Shown: in pieces, positions 9,529-18,306 of the stretch
Position numbering within the stretch: the stretch's first letter is position 1
Layout of the letters: each line of letters begins with the position of its first letter
DNA from: Blastococcus sp. CT_GayMR19
GTDB lineage: Bacteria; Actinomycetota; Actinomycetes; Mycobacteriales; Geodermatophilaceae
Reading direction: 5' to 3'
DNA length: 64,000 bases
Assembly: GCF_004570385.1 (NCBI RefSeq)
Contig: NZ_SPQL01000007.1
Coordinates: 1 to 64,000, forward strand
The notes under the pieces: model-generated
What the model saw: only the letters and a program-made list of their open reading frames with translations
Database searches by the model: none
Told to the model about the DNA's origin: nothing
Program-made: the position numbers and the translations under genes

Positions 9529-11124
9529 TCAGCCCGGGTGCTGCTGCTCCCGGTCGCCGTTCTGGTCCGGCACCCCGCCCGGGACTGTCCCCCGCCGGCG
9601 AGCGCCTGCCGTGGCGGGGGGGCCCGCCACGCCGGCGAGCGCGGCACCCGGCCTCCCCGCGGCCGGCGGCGACCCGTCCACGGCGGCCGGGGTCGACGGC
9701 GAGCCGGTGAGGATCACATAGGCGATGGCGGCGAGGCCGAAGAGCAGTGGCGACGTCGGAGCCGTGACGAAGACGGGGAAGGCGACGCTCCCGATGAGGA
9801 CGTTGAGGGTCCATCCCATCCCGGTCAGGCCCAGCAGGGCCAGCGGCAGGTGGGTGCCGCGGCCGGCCTTCCGGAAGGTCATGAAGATGCGCGCCAGGCC
9901 CGCGGTGAAGAAGGCCGCTCCGACGATCCCCGCCTCCCCCACGATGGCCGGCCACTGCGTGTCGGTGAGCCAGCGCCCGTGGTTGTTGGGGTTGCTCGGG
10001 CCGCCGAGGCCCCGCACGGTGTCGTAGCCGAGGCGCGCGTACTCGGGGCTGTACTCGTCGGCCGCGATCGAGGAGCCGAAGCGGCCGAACCCCACTCCGA
10101 ACGGGAAGTGCTGGACGGCCAGGGTCACGCTGTCCACGGTCAGCCGGGTTCGTGCGGTCTCCTCCCCCAGCACGATGTAGTTCTCGTAGGTGGCGACCGC
10201 CACCTCCTGGAGCACCGGGTAGAGGACGATCCCGGCCAGGGGCAGGACGAGTAGTGCGGTGATCAGGAGACTGGCGTGCCGACGCCGGAGAGCCAGGTAG
10301 GACAGGCCCGCGAGCATGCCGACGATGGCCGTCCGCCGGAAACTGAGCACGACCGCGAGGGCGCTGGCGAGGAAGAGCCACAGCGCACCCTTCGCCTGCG
10401 TCCGGGTCTGTGCCCAGTACAGCAGCGGGGCGGCACACGCGATCGCCGCCATCGCCATGAAGTTGCCGAACTGCAGCGGGTGCGTGAACGGCCCGATCAG
10501 TGAGGGCAGGACCGATCGGTACTGCGCGTAGCCCGTGTTGGCGAACACTGCGGTCCACGCGCCGGGGAGCAGCAGGTTCACCAGGGCGCAGAGCAGCGTG
10601 ACGCCCACGGCCCAGGCAGCGGTCCGGGCGAGCCACGGGATGTCCTCACGGGTCCAGTCGACCTGAGCCAGGGCGAAGTACAGCAGGACGCCCTTGACCA
10701 CGAGGATCCCGCCGGCCGCGGCGATGCCGAACGGAACGGCCGATGCCACGCTGCTCATCGCCCCGAATGCGACGAACCCGGCGAACATCCAGCTCCCGGC
10801 GGGCCAGCGCAGGTGATGATGCGCCAGCAGGCGGCGCGCGACGAGCACCACGGTGACGTAGGCGATGACGATCTCGTCGATGTAGGCGGTGGCCGCCACG
10901 TCGGTCGCGATCTCGACCGTCCGCGCGAGCAGCACGGCGATCACGCCCAGGACAGCCAGCTTCTTGGGGTCGAGGCGCGCCGCGCCCAGCAGAACGACCA
11001 GTCCCAGCACCAGGGCCAGGCCCCGTCCCTCGGACACGGCGACGAGGACGCCGGCCGCCGCTGCGGCGACGGCGGTCAGCAGCCCGGCCGGAACGACCCC
11101 GGAACCGCGGCGACCACTAGCCAC
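9529..11124 (-). CDS. O-antigen polymerase/ligase-like membrane protein (Wzy type)
   Basis: This 531-residue protein has ten or more transmembrane helices. The large extracytoplasmic loop contains FPFGVGFGRFG and the NPNNHGRWLTDTQWP stretch, both of which recur in Wzy/WaaL-family proteins. It would polymerise lipid-linked repeat units outside the membrane. The last 55 residues are Pro/Gly/Ala-rich and probably disordered. The GTG start at 11124 overlaps the stop of the upstream glycosyltransferase by 8 bp, indicating translational coupling. The 199 bp between its stop and the Wzc-like gene hold no evident gene. Confidence 0.8.
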   Translation of the reverse strand: MASGRRGSGVVPAGLLTAVAAAAAGVLVAVSEGRGLALVLGLVVLLGAARLDPKKLAVLGVIAVLLARTVEIATDVAATAYIDEIVIAYVTVVLVARRLLAHHHLRWPAGSWMFAGFVAFGAMSSVASAVPFGIAAAGGILVVKGVLLYFALAQVDWTREDIPWLARTAAWAVGVTLLCALVNLLLPGAWTAVFANTGYAQYRSVLPSLIGPFTHPLQFGNFMAMAAIACAAPLLYWAQTRTQAKGALWLFLASALAVVLSFRRTAIVGMLAGLSYLALRRRHASLLITALLVLPLAGIVLYPVLQEVAVATYENYIVLGEETARTRLTVDSVTLAVQHFPFGVGFGRFGSSIAADEYSPEYARLGYDTVRGLGGPSNPNNHGRWLTDTQWPAIVGEAGIVGAAFFTAGLARIFMTFRKAGRGTHLPLALLGLTGMGWTLNVLIGSVAFPVFVTAPTSPLLFGLAAIAYVILTGSPSTPAAVDGSPPAAGRPGAALAGVAGPPATAGARRRGTVPGGVPDQNGDREQQHPG

Positions 11125-12184
11125 GGGGCGCCCCGTTGCCCGAGGTGGCCGGCGCCCCGATGAGCGTGGTGTAGGTGTCGGCCCACTGCCGGGAGACCGG
11201 TCCCGCGTCGAACCGCTCGGCGGCCCGGCGGCCGGCAGCCGCCGCGAGCTCCGCGCGTCGATGCGGATCGCTGATCAGGCCGGCGAGCGCCGCGCCGAGA
11301 GCATCGGCGTCGTCGGCAGGCACCAGGGCTCCGGCGTCGTCCATGAGTTCGCGTACTCCTCCGACGTCGGTGGCGACGATCGCGCAGCCGTGCGCCATGG
11401 CCTCCACCAGGAACATCGGGAAGGCCTCTTCTCTCGACGGCAGCACGGCGATCGACGCCGAGGCCAGTGCGTTCTGGACGACGGCCGGTGCCACCTCGCC
11501 GTGGGCACGGACCCCGGGGATGTCCTTCGGCAGCGGGAAGTCGGCGTCCGGAGGGCCGTACAGGGAAAGAGTCCAGCCTTCCGAGGGCAGAGACTGCCAC
11601 GCCTTCAGCAGCAGGTCCACGCCCTTGCGGGTTCCGACGACGCCGGCGAAGACGACGTCCTGCCGCCTGCTCGTTCCCGCACCGCGCTCGACCTCGACCG
11701 CGTTCGGGATCGTGACGTGGCGGGAGGTGAGCTGCCCGTACCGCTTCCGGTGGGCGTCGCTGAGGAAGTGCGCCAGGGTGGCAGCCCGGAGAACCAGCCC
11801 GGTCAGCAGGAACGGCACCCGGCCGTTGCTGAGGCTGGAGCTGCCGTGGAGCGTCACGACGACAGGGGTGCGGCGCAGCCGCAGCAAGAGGACGAGGAGC
11901 CCCTCCCGGAGGAGCGAGCCGCCCTGCGAGAGGTGGACGTGCGCGACGACGCTGCGCCCCCGACGGCCGGCGACGACCCGGCGCAGCGCACGTCCGTACG
12001 GGGCGTTGCGGCTCCAGTGGTTGCCACCGGCCGGGTCGTACGTGGCAACCGCCGAGACCGACAGGCGCGCGTCCGGGTTCGACAGGTGCTGGCGGATGAC
12101 CGCCGCGATACCCCCGCGGACGCTGCCCGCGTCGTTCCCCAGGTGCAGGACGGTGATCCGATCGTCATCCCGGCTGCGGCTCAT
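11117..12184 (-). CDS. Glycosyltransferase family 4
   Basis: This 355-residue protein is of normal GT4 length. The N-terminal nucleotide-binding-like half starts ITVLHLGNDAGSVRGGIAAV, and the C-terminal GT-B half carries the E-x7-E signature (Glu253 to Glu261 in EEAFPMFLVEAMA). GT4 enzymes retain anomeric configuration and use NDP-sugars. It overlaps the upstream gene by 20 bp and the downstream polymerase by 8 bp, so it is in the middle of a coupled operon. The sugar transferred cannot be predicted. Confidence 0.88.
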   Translation of the reverse strand: MSRSRDDDRITVLHLGNDAGSVRGGIAAVIRQHLSNPDARLSVSAVATYDPAGGNHWSRNAPYGRALRRVVAGRRGRSVVAHVHLSQGGSLLREGLLVLLLRLRRTPVVVTLHGSSSLSNGRVPFLLTGLVLRAATLAHFLSDAHRKRYGQLTSRHVTIPNAVEVERGAGTSRRQDVVFAGVVGTRKGVDLLLKAWQSLPSEGWTLSLYGPPDADFPLPKDIPGVRAHGEVAPAVVQNALASASIAVLPSREEAFPMFLVEAMAHGCAIVATDVGGVRELMDDAGALVPADDADALGAALAGLISDPHRRAELAAAAGRRAAERFDAGPVSRQWADTYTTLIGAPATSGNGAPRG

Positions 12185-13118
12185 GCGTCACCTCCCTGGC
12201 GGCGGCGATGGCGAGGTCGGCGAGGGTCAGCTCGTCGGCTTCGCGAACGAGTCCGATGCCGAGGTTCGTCACCAGTTCCGCGATCTCCTCCTGGTGGTCG
12301 TCCACGTGTTCCATGTGGGCCGATCGCCGGGGGACGACGACCGGGAAGATCCCGGACTCGATGAGCCCGATGACGGTGCCGACGCCGGCGTGGGTGATGA
12401 CCACGTCCGCGCGACGCGTCTCCTGGGTGAACTCGGAGGACGACATGAACTGGTGCACGGTGCCGCGCAGGCCCGGCGGCGGCTGCGTGACGCCCAGCTG
12501 CCAGACCACCTCGACGTGCGGCGGGAGAACGGCCGCCAGGTGCTCGACGAGTCGCCCGAACTGGTAGGGCTTGATCGTCCCGAGCGTCACGAAGACGCGC
12601 CGCACCTCCTTCTCCGTGCCGATCCTCGGCGCGAGCGTCCCGAGGACCGACCCGTGGTAGGTCCACCGCCCGGTCGCCCACCCCGGGTGCTGCGTCCACG
12701 TCTCGAACAGCCGCGAGGCGTGCACGATGCGCCCACTGAGCGACGGGCCGGTCACCCGGCTGACGCTCTCGATGTAGAGACGGCGCAGGCCGTGGCGCGT
12801 CGCCGGGAGGATGGTCGAGAGCGCGATCCCGGCGCCGGTGGTCAGGACCGCCTCGAACGACTCGTTCCTCAGCGCGCGATCGATCGCGACGGTTCCCGTG
12901 AGCACGCCGCGGAAGTCACGCGGGGCGATGTAGGGGACGTAGAGCACCCGCCGGCCCTCGAGGAGGGACCTCGCCTGCGGGGTGTCGAAGGTGACCCAGA
13001 GCGAGTCGTCGCGGACGTCGAAGGCGCGGGCGATGCGTTCCAGCTGCCAGAGGTGCCCGCCGGTCGACGCGCAGAGGAGGAGCTTGCGTCCCGCGAGGCC
13101 CGGATGCGGCTCAATCAC
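12165..13118 (-). CDS. Glycosyltransferase, fused Alg14-like and Alg13-like halves (GT28)
   Basis: This 317-residue protein has an N-terminal Alg14/PssD-like part (about 12-150, with CASTGGHLWQLE at 16-27) and a C-terminal Alg13/PssE-like GT28 part (about 172-310, with VFVTLGT at 176-182 and ITHAGVGT at 241-248). In many bacteria these are two separate proteins, the first anchoring and the second binding the donor sugar nucleotide. Here both lie in one chain. It probably adds an early sugar to the lipid-linked repeat. The GTG start at 13118 overlaps the previous gene's stop by 8 bp. Confidence 0.85.
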   Translation of the reverse strand: MIEPHPGLAGRKLLLCASTGGHLWQLERIARAFDVRDDSLWVTFDTPQARSLLEGRRVLYVPYIAPRDFRGVLTGTVAIDRALRNESFEAVLTTGAGIALSTILPATRHGLRRLYIESVSRVTGPSLSGRIVHASRLFETWTQHPGWATGRWTYHGSVLGTLAPRIGTEKEVRRVFVTLGTIKPYQFGRLVEHLAAVLPPHVEVVWQLGVTQPPPGLRGTVHQFMSSSEFTQETRRADVVITHAGVGTVIGLIESGIFPVVVPRRSAHMEHVDDHQEEIAELVTNLGIGLVREADELTLADLAIAAAREVTHEPQPG

Positions 13119-14181
13119 CGGTCACCTGCCGCTGGAGCACCCGTTCGAGGGTGGTCGTGCTCGCCTCAGGGCTGAACCGGTCGAGCCACCCGTCCACCTC
13201 CCACGCCGGGAGGCGGTCAGCAGCCTCCACGAGGTCGGCGAACTCCTCCGCGTCACGGGTTGCCGAGAGATAACCGGTGACCCCGGGGATGACGGCGTCC
13301 GCGACGCCCAGCGCGGAGCTCATGGTGACCACCGGGACGTTCATTGCCGCAGCCTCGACCAGGACATTGCCGAACCCCTCCACGTGCGACGGAAGGCAGA
13401 CGACCGAACCCGGCGGGCACAGCCGGAACCACTCTTCCTGCCACCCGGCCATGGTGGTCGCGACGCCTGCACGCTCGGCCTCGCGCACGAGCTGCTCCTC
13501 GAGCGGGCCCGCGCCGAAGACCGTGATGCCGACCTTCCGACCCCGTCGGGCCAGGATCTGCGCCACCGCGGGGAGGAGCAAGGGGTCCTTCTGCGCCACG
13601 AGCCGGCACGGGAGCACGAGGGTCAGGGACTCCCCCTCCCCGGCCTGCCGCGCCGGCCGGTCGGCACCGAGCTTTCCGGTCGCCGGGTTCGGCACCACCG
13701 TGCACCGGGCGGGGTCCACCGAGAAGGCGGCGACGAGGTCGGCGGCCACCGGGTGCGAGATCGCGACCACCGACGAGGCGTAGCGGTAGAGACGCCGCGC
13801 CAGCACCAGCTGCACGCGCTGGGACAGCCCCTGCTGCCGGAGCAGGACGCTTGGCACGTTGCGCTCGCTGATCACGACCGGCGTCCGGCGTCCGGACAGC
13901 AGCGCGGCGAGGAGCGCCACCAGGTTCGGGAAGGTCAGCAGCGACAGGACGACGTCGGGCTTCCACGCCTTCTGATAGGCGCGCAGCCGCTGCACCGCCG
14001 CCCACGTACCGCTGGCGGAGTCCCGCAGGTACACGACGCCGTCCACCGGCTCGCCCTGCGGCGGGGACGTGACGACGAAGGAGACCTCGTGCCCGCGCTG
14101 TGCCAGCCGGGCGGCCCACGTGCGCGCGACGAATTCCGCTCCGCCACCTCGATCGCCCTGCGTGAGGACTACGACCCGCAC
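13111..14181 (-). CDS. Glycosyltransferase family 4
   Basis: This is a 356-residue GT-B enzyme. It starts MRVVVLTQGDRGGGAEFVAR, with the Gly-rich loop typical of GT4 acceptor domains. Its donor-site residues are Arg193 and Lys198 (CRLVAQKDP), and the E-x7-E motif is EGFGNVLVE (Glu268 to Glu276). It is the first glycosyltransferase after the phosphatase gene and overlaps the next one by 8 bp. It works in the cytoplasm on the growing lipid-linked repeat; the sugar is unknown. Confidence 0.88.
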   Translation of the reverse strand: MRVVVLTQGDRGGGAEFVARTWAARLAQRGHEVSFVVTSPPQGEPVDGVVYLRDSASGTWAAVQRLRAYQKAWKPDVVLSLLTFPNLVALLAALLSGRRTPVVISERNVPSVLLRQQGLSQRVQLVLARRLYRYASSVVAISHPVAADLVAAFSVDPARCTVVPNPATGKLGADRPARQAGEGESLTLVLPCRLVAQKDPLLLPAVAQILARRGRKVGITVFGAGPLEEQLVREAERAGVATTMAGWQEEWFRLCPPGSVVCLPSHVEGFGNVLVEAAAMNVPVVTMSSALGVADAVIPGVTGYLSATRDAEEFADLVEAADRLPAWEVDGWLDRFSPEASTTTLERVLQRQVTGD

Positions 14182-14343
14182 CTCACCACTCCCCCGTGTC
14201 GGACATGCTCCCCGTCACGTCCGCGGCGGGTTGGATGTTATTGGCCGCCGGCCGCGGTCAGACGGCTCGGCGACGCGAATGCAATGGTCATGTACGTGCC
14301 CGCGCCGGGAGGAGCGGTGCACGCGGACGTCCGCGACGGACAC

Positions 14344-15000
14344 CTAGTGACGGCTGAGGTGGTACGCCCACGACTCCTGGTCCTCCCGGCCCGGGACGAC
14401 GCGAGGGACGGTGCTGAGGTCGGCGAACCGGCTGAACAGCCGCACGATGCCGTCCGCGATCGCGTCGCCGACCTCCTCGTGGAAGGCCTCGGACTCCCCG
14501 AACGGATCCGGGATGTCGTCGCGCACGTCGCTGGCCCTGCGCGACCGGGCAGCGGCCATCTCGCGGACGAGGGAACGGCAACGTTCGGCGAACGTGGCTC
14601 CCGGCAGCTCGGCGTCCATCGGGATGAGCGAGGCGAGGTCGGCAGCCTCGAGAACGGTGAACGTGCGCGACAGCCCGCGCGGCGAGCGCTTGAGCACCGC
14701 GCGCCGGTGGTTGCGGGTGAGCCCGAGCGTCAGGTCGGCCGCGACGGCCATGTCGTCGGTCAACTGCCGGGCGGCGAAGCCACCGCTGTCGCCGCCGAGA
14801 GACGTCAGGACGGCGGCGCTCCGTGCGTGCACGCCGGAGCCGACGACCGCCTGGGTGCCCGCGCTCCCCAACCGGACGCAGTCGGCATCCGGCCCCAGAG
14901 CGGCGTCGAGGTAGCTCCGCGTCACCCGCTCGGCGATCGGAGACCGGCAGATGTTGCCGGTGCAGACGAAAAGCACCGTGAAGGGTGCCTCCGCAGACAT
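14344..15000 (-). CDS. Low-molecular-weight protein tyrosine phosphatase (Wzb-like)
   Basis: This 218-residue protein has the P-loop CTGNICRSP near the N-terminus (Cys13, Arg19) and an acidic Asp-Pro loop (DDIPDPFGES) in the C-terminal half, as in the LMW-PTP family. It is about 60 residues longer than the classic 150-residue members. It heads the polysaccharide operon and most likely dephosphorylates the BY-kinase encoded at 7965-9329, setting the phosphorylation cycle needed for polymer export. The ATG at 15000 lacks a strong ribosome site; an in-frame GTG at 15012 is possible. A 162-bp gap separates it from the next gene. Confidence 0.87.
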   Translation of the reverse strand: MSAEAPFTVLFVCTGNICRSPIAERVTRSYLDAALGPDADCVRLGSAGTQAVVGSGVHARSAAVLTSLGGDSGGFAARQLTDDMAVAADLTLGLTRNHRRAVLKRSPRGLSRTFTVLEAADLASLIPMDAELPGATFAERCRSLVREMAAARSRRASDVRDDIPDPFGESEAFHEEVGDAIADGIVRLFSRFADLSTVPRVVPGREDQESWAYHLSRH

Positions 15001-15185
15001 GTATGACGCCACGCGACCAGTGTTGCATCCGGTTTTCCCGGCGCCGGTCCCTTTCCGGGTGACCTCACCCGAGACGGTGAGGTCTTCCAGCAGGCACCGA
15101 GCGCCACAACTCCGGCTCCCGTGCCTGGCCGATTCTTCGACGGCCGCTCGCGATGTGGACCGCACCGGTGGTGCGGCGTGGGCGC

Positions 15186-16022
15186 TCAGCCGCCTGGCGA
15201 CGCGCCGGCCGCCGACGTAGAGGTCGTCGCTGACGTGGAGGAGGTCGACGTCGACGTCGACGTCGACGTCGACGTCGACGTCGACGATTCCGCACTCGAA
15301 GAAGTGCTCGACGACGAGATGGACGACGGCGGCGGGTCGGACGACGGCGGCGGCTCGGAGGACGGCGGCGGCTCAGAGGACGGCGGCGGGTCGGAGGACG
15401 GCGGCGGGTCGGACGACGGCGGCGGCTCGGACGACGGCGGCGGCTCAGAGGACGGCGGCGGCGTCGTCGTCACCGGGGGCGGCGTCGTCGTCACCGGGGG
15501 CGGCGTCGTCGTGACCGGCGTCGTCGTGACCGGCGTCGTCGTGACCGGCGTCGTCGTGACCGGCGTCGTCGTGACCGGGATCTGCGTGATCGGGGGCAGC
15601 GGCACCAAGGGTGTCGAGGAATTCGACGTGACGACGAGTGGGCCGACCGCAGCACCGGTGCGGGCGGCGCTGCTCGTCGTTGGGCGCCGGGCGGCGACCA
15701 CCTCTCGCCGCGAGGGAACCGCCGCCGCCACGACGCGGGCTCTCGTGCCGGCGGGCGCGGCGATCGTCGTCGGTCCCGGCGCGGCCGGCGCGGAGGACTC
15801 CTGCGTCGAGACCTCGTCGGCGACACTCTGCGGCGCCTCCGCCTTCGACGGCCGTGCCGTCGTGGGCGTGGCGGCCTGGATCTCCATGACAGGGTTCGGC
15901 GCTTCCCCACTCACGCCGCGGTTGATCGCAACGGGAACGAGCCCGGCGAACACTGCGGACCCGACGACGATCACGGTCACCCCCCACCGGGGGGCGCCGA
16001 CGGGGGGCGGTCTGCGCGGCAT
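15186..16022 (-). CDS. Membrane-anchored Pro/Ser/Thr-repeat surface protein
   Basis: This 278-residue protein is of unknown function. A basic/proline N-terminus precedes one hydrophobic segment (about 14-34, WGVTVIVVGSAVFAGLVPVA). The rest is extracytoplasmic low complexity: Ala/Pro-rich to about residue 135, then PVTTT repeats, then eight PPPSSE/D units, then a Ser/Thr dipeptide run encoded by seven tandem GTCGAC hexamers. It may be a stalk-like or O-mannosylated wall-spanning protein. The opposite strand is also open here, because the repeats read through in several frames. The minus strand is preferred for its anchor segment and orderly repeats. Confidence 0.6.
   Translation of the reverse strand: MPRRPPPVGAPRWGVTVIVVGSAVFAGLVPVAINRGVSGEAPNPVMEIQAATPTTARPSKAEAPQSVADEVSTQESSAPAAPGPTTIAAPAGTRARVVAAAVPSRREVVAARRPTTSSAARTGAAVGPLVVTSNSSTPLVPLPPITQIPVTTTPVTTTPVTTTPVTTTPVTTTPPPVTTTPPPVTTTPPPSSEPPPSSEPPPSSDPPPSSDPPPSSEPPPSSEPPPSSDPPPSSISSSSTSSSAESSTSTSTSTSTSTSTSSTSATTSTSAAGASPGG
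15244..15285. repeat. Seven tandem GTCGAC hexamers
   Basis: The hexamer GTCGAC is repeated seven times without error inside the C-terminal coding region of the repeat protein. Because the unit is six bases, gain or loss of copies keeps the frame and would only change length of the Ser/Thr tail. Confidence 0.9.
15318..15590. repeat. Tandem 18-bp and 15-21-bp coding repeats
   Basis: About eight imperfect 18-bp units, each encoding PPPSSE or PPPSSD, are followed by three units encoding PPPVTTT and about five 15-bp units encoding PVTTT, all read on the minus strand. The array makes the surface protein variable in length by slippage in multiples of three. Confidence 0.85.
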
Positions 16023-16395
16023 GCCGGGGAAGCTACGTGAAGATCATCCCATTTGGGTAACTCTGCGTCACGGCCGCCGTGGCCACTACATGCAGTGATG
16101 CTCCTGCTACAGGCTGATTTTGAGCGACGCGCCGTTCCAGGTCTGTGACAGTGCGTGACCACCTGCCTGCGTCGGCGCGTCATGGCGACACCCCGGCGGT
16201 GAACGGGCGTGATTCATGTCGCATAGTTCCCCTGCCGTTGGGAATCATTCCGATTCGCAGCGGAGAATTCTTGGGGCCGTGTCGCATGACACCGCTCGCC
16301 CGGGGGAAAGCAACCGCAAGGTGCTCGTTCGTCGTACCACCACTGGGGGAGCCTCCCGAGACCTCGAGGGGCACGCACCTACCTGAGAAGGACCT
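16023..16395. other. Intergenic between divergent genes
   Basis: This 373-bp divergent region should hold promoters for the repeat protein (leftwards) and the small membrane protein at 16396 (rightwards). It includes a short palindrome GGAATCATTCC near 16239-16249 and an A/T-richer stretch around 16090-16125. No promoter boxes could be assigned firmly. Confidence 0.35.
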
Positions 16396-16704
16396 ATGAG
16401 CTGGGTTCTGGTGATCGGGGTCACCTGGGTCGTGCTCGCCGCCGCAGCCGCCGTGCTCATCGCAGGCGCGGTCCGCGTCGCGGACAGGCAGGCGAGCGAC
16501 ACCGTCGTGGGCGATCTCAGCGCGGATCAGCCCAACTTCGTCGTCGATCGACCGGTCGTGGATCGACCTTCTGCCGAAGTGACGCGGACGACCGACCCAC
16601 CCCGCGAACTCAGCGTGCCGACGCCTCGTGGCGACCAGGCGACCAGGACCGCGGCTCCGCACCCGCGCCCGTCGGCCCCTCCGCCGACGACTGGTACCCC
16701 GTGA
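16396..16704 (+). CDS. Small single-pass membrane protein
   Basis: This 102-residue protein has one N-terminal transmembrane helix (about 3-26, WVLVIGVTWVVLAAAAAVLI) ending in AGAVRVADRQ, then a polar Asp/Arg/Pro-rich tail. The AGAAGGA ribosome site three bases before the ATG is strong. The function is unknown. The helix and its basic-acidic end resemble segments of the proteins at 16883 and 17114, suggesting a local paralogous family. Confidence 0.7.
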   Translation: MSWVLVIGVTWVVLAAAAAVLIAGAVRVADRQASDTVVGDLSADQPNFVVDRPVVDRPSAEVTRTTDPPRELSVPTPRGDQATRTAAPHPRPSAPPPTTGTP

Positions 16705-16882
16705 CAGCCGCGCAGACGTGTAGGTCTACGTTCCGCATCGGCCCTGTTGGCCAACCCTCGCACCCCGTGGATCGGCACTTCGGCGCTGCGCCGACCGGCA
16801 CCTCCCGGTCGGTGGCCGCGTGCGGAAGGTCATCGACGGATACGGCCGCTGAGGTTCCCGACTCCTGACGGAGGAGACCCCG

Positions 16883-17023
16883 ATGACCCGGGTGGTGTTC
16901 CTTCTGTTCGTGTGGCTGCTGCTGGCCGCACCTCTGGCTGTGCTGGTCGGGAGCGCGATCCACAGGGCCGAGGAGTCGCGGCGACCGGGGTCGTCCGAGG
17001 GGCTCGCCGAAGCACCCCGGTAG
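16883..17023 (+). CDS. Very small membrane protein, 46 residues
   Basis: MTRVVFLLFVWLLLAAPLAV is followed by LVGSAIHRAEESRR and a short tail ending APR. A GGAGGAG ribosome site lies at 16870-16876, 6 nt before the ATG, which makes this tiny gene convincing despite its size. It is one transmembrane helix with a short basic/acidic cytoplasmic tail. The function is unknown; the pattern W-(L/V)-rich helix, then G/A-S/A-x-R/H-x-A-D/E, is shared with its neighbours. Confidence 0.65.
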   Translation: MTRVVFLLFVWLLLAAPLAVLVGSAIHRAEESRRPGSSEGLAEAPR

Positions 17024-17113
17024 CTGGGCGTCGGCGCGGGGAGGACCCAGCGCCCGATGGGTCGTTCGCCCGTCGATCCATGAAATTCCGGTCGAGGGCG
17101 GAGCTTGCGCGCC

Positions 17114-18172
17114 TCACGGCGCAGTGAAGCCGCCTCCGGCCACCGTCTGCCCGGGCAGGCGCTCGGGCAGGTCGAGGGTGTGCGCGTCGGCCTCGCGTCG
17201 CAGTGCCCAGCGCGCCGGCAGTGCGAGCCGGGGGGCCACACCCACGAGCACGGCCACGAGGAACGCGACACCGGCCAGCGCCTCACCGGTCTCCTCGAGG
17301 AACGTCGCACCGGCCGCCCACTTGCTCGCACTCCCGTAGGCGCCGGCCGCCAGTGAGGACACGGCCGACAGCCCGACCGAGGCCGCGGCGTAGAGCGCCA
17401 GGACGCCGAGCACCCGGCGCCGGTCACGGCGCTCGGTGCGGCTGAGAACCCACAGCGCGCCCACGACGGAGCCGGCGGCGAGAGCGCTCACCAGCATGGT
17501 CAGGCCAGTGCCGAGCGAGTCGTCGAGCAGCTTCAGTGCGTCGGCGTGGATGCTGCCACCGGCCTTGACCATGGCGATCCCCCCGGCGATGGCGCCGACG
17601 GCGAGCCACCACGTGCGGCGTCCGGGAACGGCGCCGGCACCGGCGACGGCCGCGAGCGCCGCGGCCGCGAAGAGACCGGCCACGAACATGCGCGGCAGCG
17701 AGAAGGGGCTGTCCATCGACAGCAGCTGCGCCGACGCCCCGGTAGCGCCGGTGAGCCGGAGGACGTAGCCGGTGGTCTCGAGGGCCAGCGCGACGGCGAC
17801 GAGGACGACGGCGAACGTGGGCAGCGGCACAGCACGCCGGCGCTCGCGAACCGGAGCGGCCGCTGCCGTGGCGGCCGCCCGCGCCGGAGCGGGGACATTC
17901 GCCGTGGTCAGCACGGCCGGGGCCCCGGAGCGCTGATCGGCCAGCCGGACGCTCCGCCCGATGATGACGGCGAGGGCACAGGCCACCACGATCCACGCGA
18001 CCAGCCCGCCGACAACCCAGAGCCACCACACGCGGTGATCATCGGCAGGTTCGGGACCGAACCTGACCACGCCGTCACGAAAATCTTCGGTGTCGGCCCC
18101 TGTGGTCCCACCGGACCCAGGAGCCCCCTCCGCCCAGGGGAGACGCTGCGGGGGAGCATGCCGAACCGGCAT
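17114..18172 (-). CDS. Polytopic membrane protein of unknown function
   Basis: This 352-residue protein has a polar N-terminus of about 45 residues and a first helix (about 49-72) ending VIIGRSVRLADQ. An Ala-rich linker follows, then five or six more helices between about 118 and 320, and a short tail. No enzymatic motif was found. The first helix closely resembles the single helices of the proteins at 16396 and 16883. It converges on the 46-residue gene and is divergent from the LCP-family gene, with 134 bp between the two starts. A role at the cell envelope is only a guess from location. Confidence 0.65.
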   Translation of the reverse strand: MPVRHAPPQRLPWAEGAPGSGGTTGADTEDFRDGVVRFGPEPADDHRVWWLWVVGGLVAWIVVACALAVIIGRSVRLADQRSGAPAVLTTANVPAPARAAATAAAAPVRERRRAVPLPTFAVVLVAVALALETTGYVLRLTGATGASAQLLSMDSPFSLPRMFVAGLFAAAALAAVAGAGAVPGRRTWWLAVGAIAGGIAMVKAGGSIHADALKLLDDSLGTGLTMLVSALAAGSVVGALWVLSRTERRDRRRVLGVLALYAAASVGLSAVSSLAAGAYGSASKWAAGATFLEETGEALAGVAFLVAVLVGVAPRLALPARWALRREADAHTLDLPERLPGQTVAGGGFTAP

Positions 18173-18306
18173 CGGGCCGGAAGCCGGGAAGGCTGATCCT
18201 CTGCTCCGGCACCCTCCCGAGCTCTCACCCGCCGGGGGTGGACGTACCCCCGGCAGGCCGACCCGCGCCGTAGCCTCGGACGTTCATCCGACAGACGGGG
18301 ATCTGA

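Noticed and set aside
7899-9710. Plus-strand open frame of about 600 codons over the Wzc-like gene
   Set aside because: The opposite strand carries intact Walker motifs and family domains; this frame shows no recognisable domain and biased Arg/Gly/Glu composition.
15121-16098. Plus-strand reading of the repeat region as an Asp/Gly-rich protein
   Set aside because: It is open only because the repeats lack stops in several frames. The minus frame has a membrane anchor and regular PPPSS and PVTTT units.
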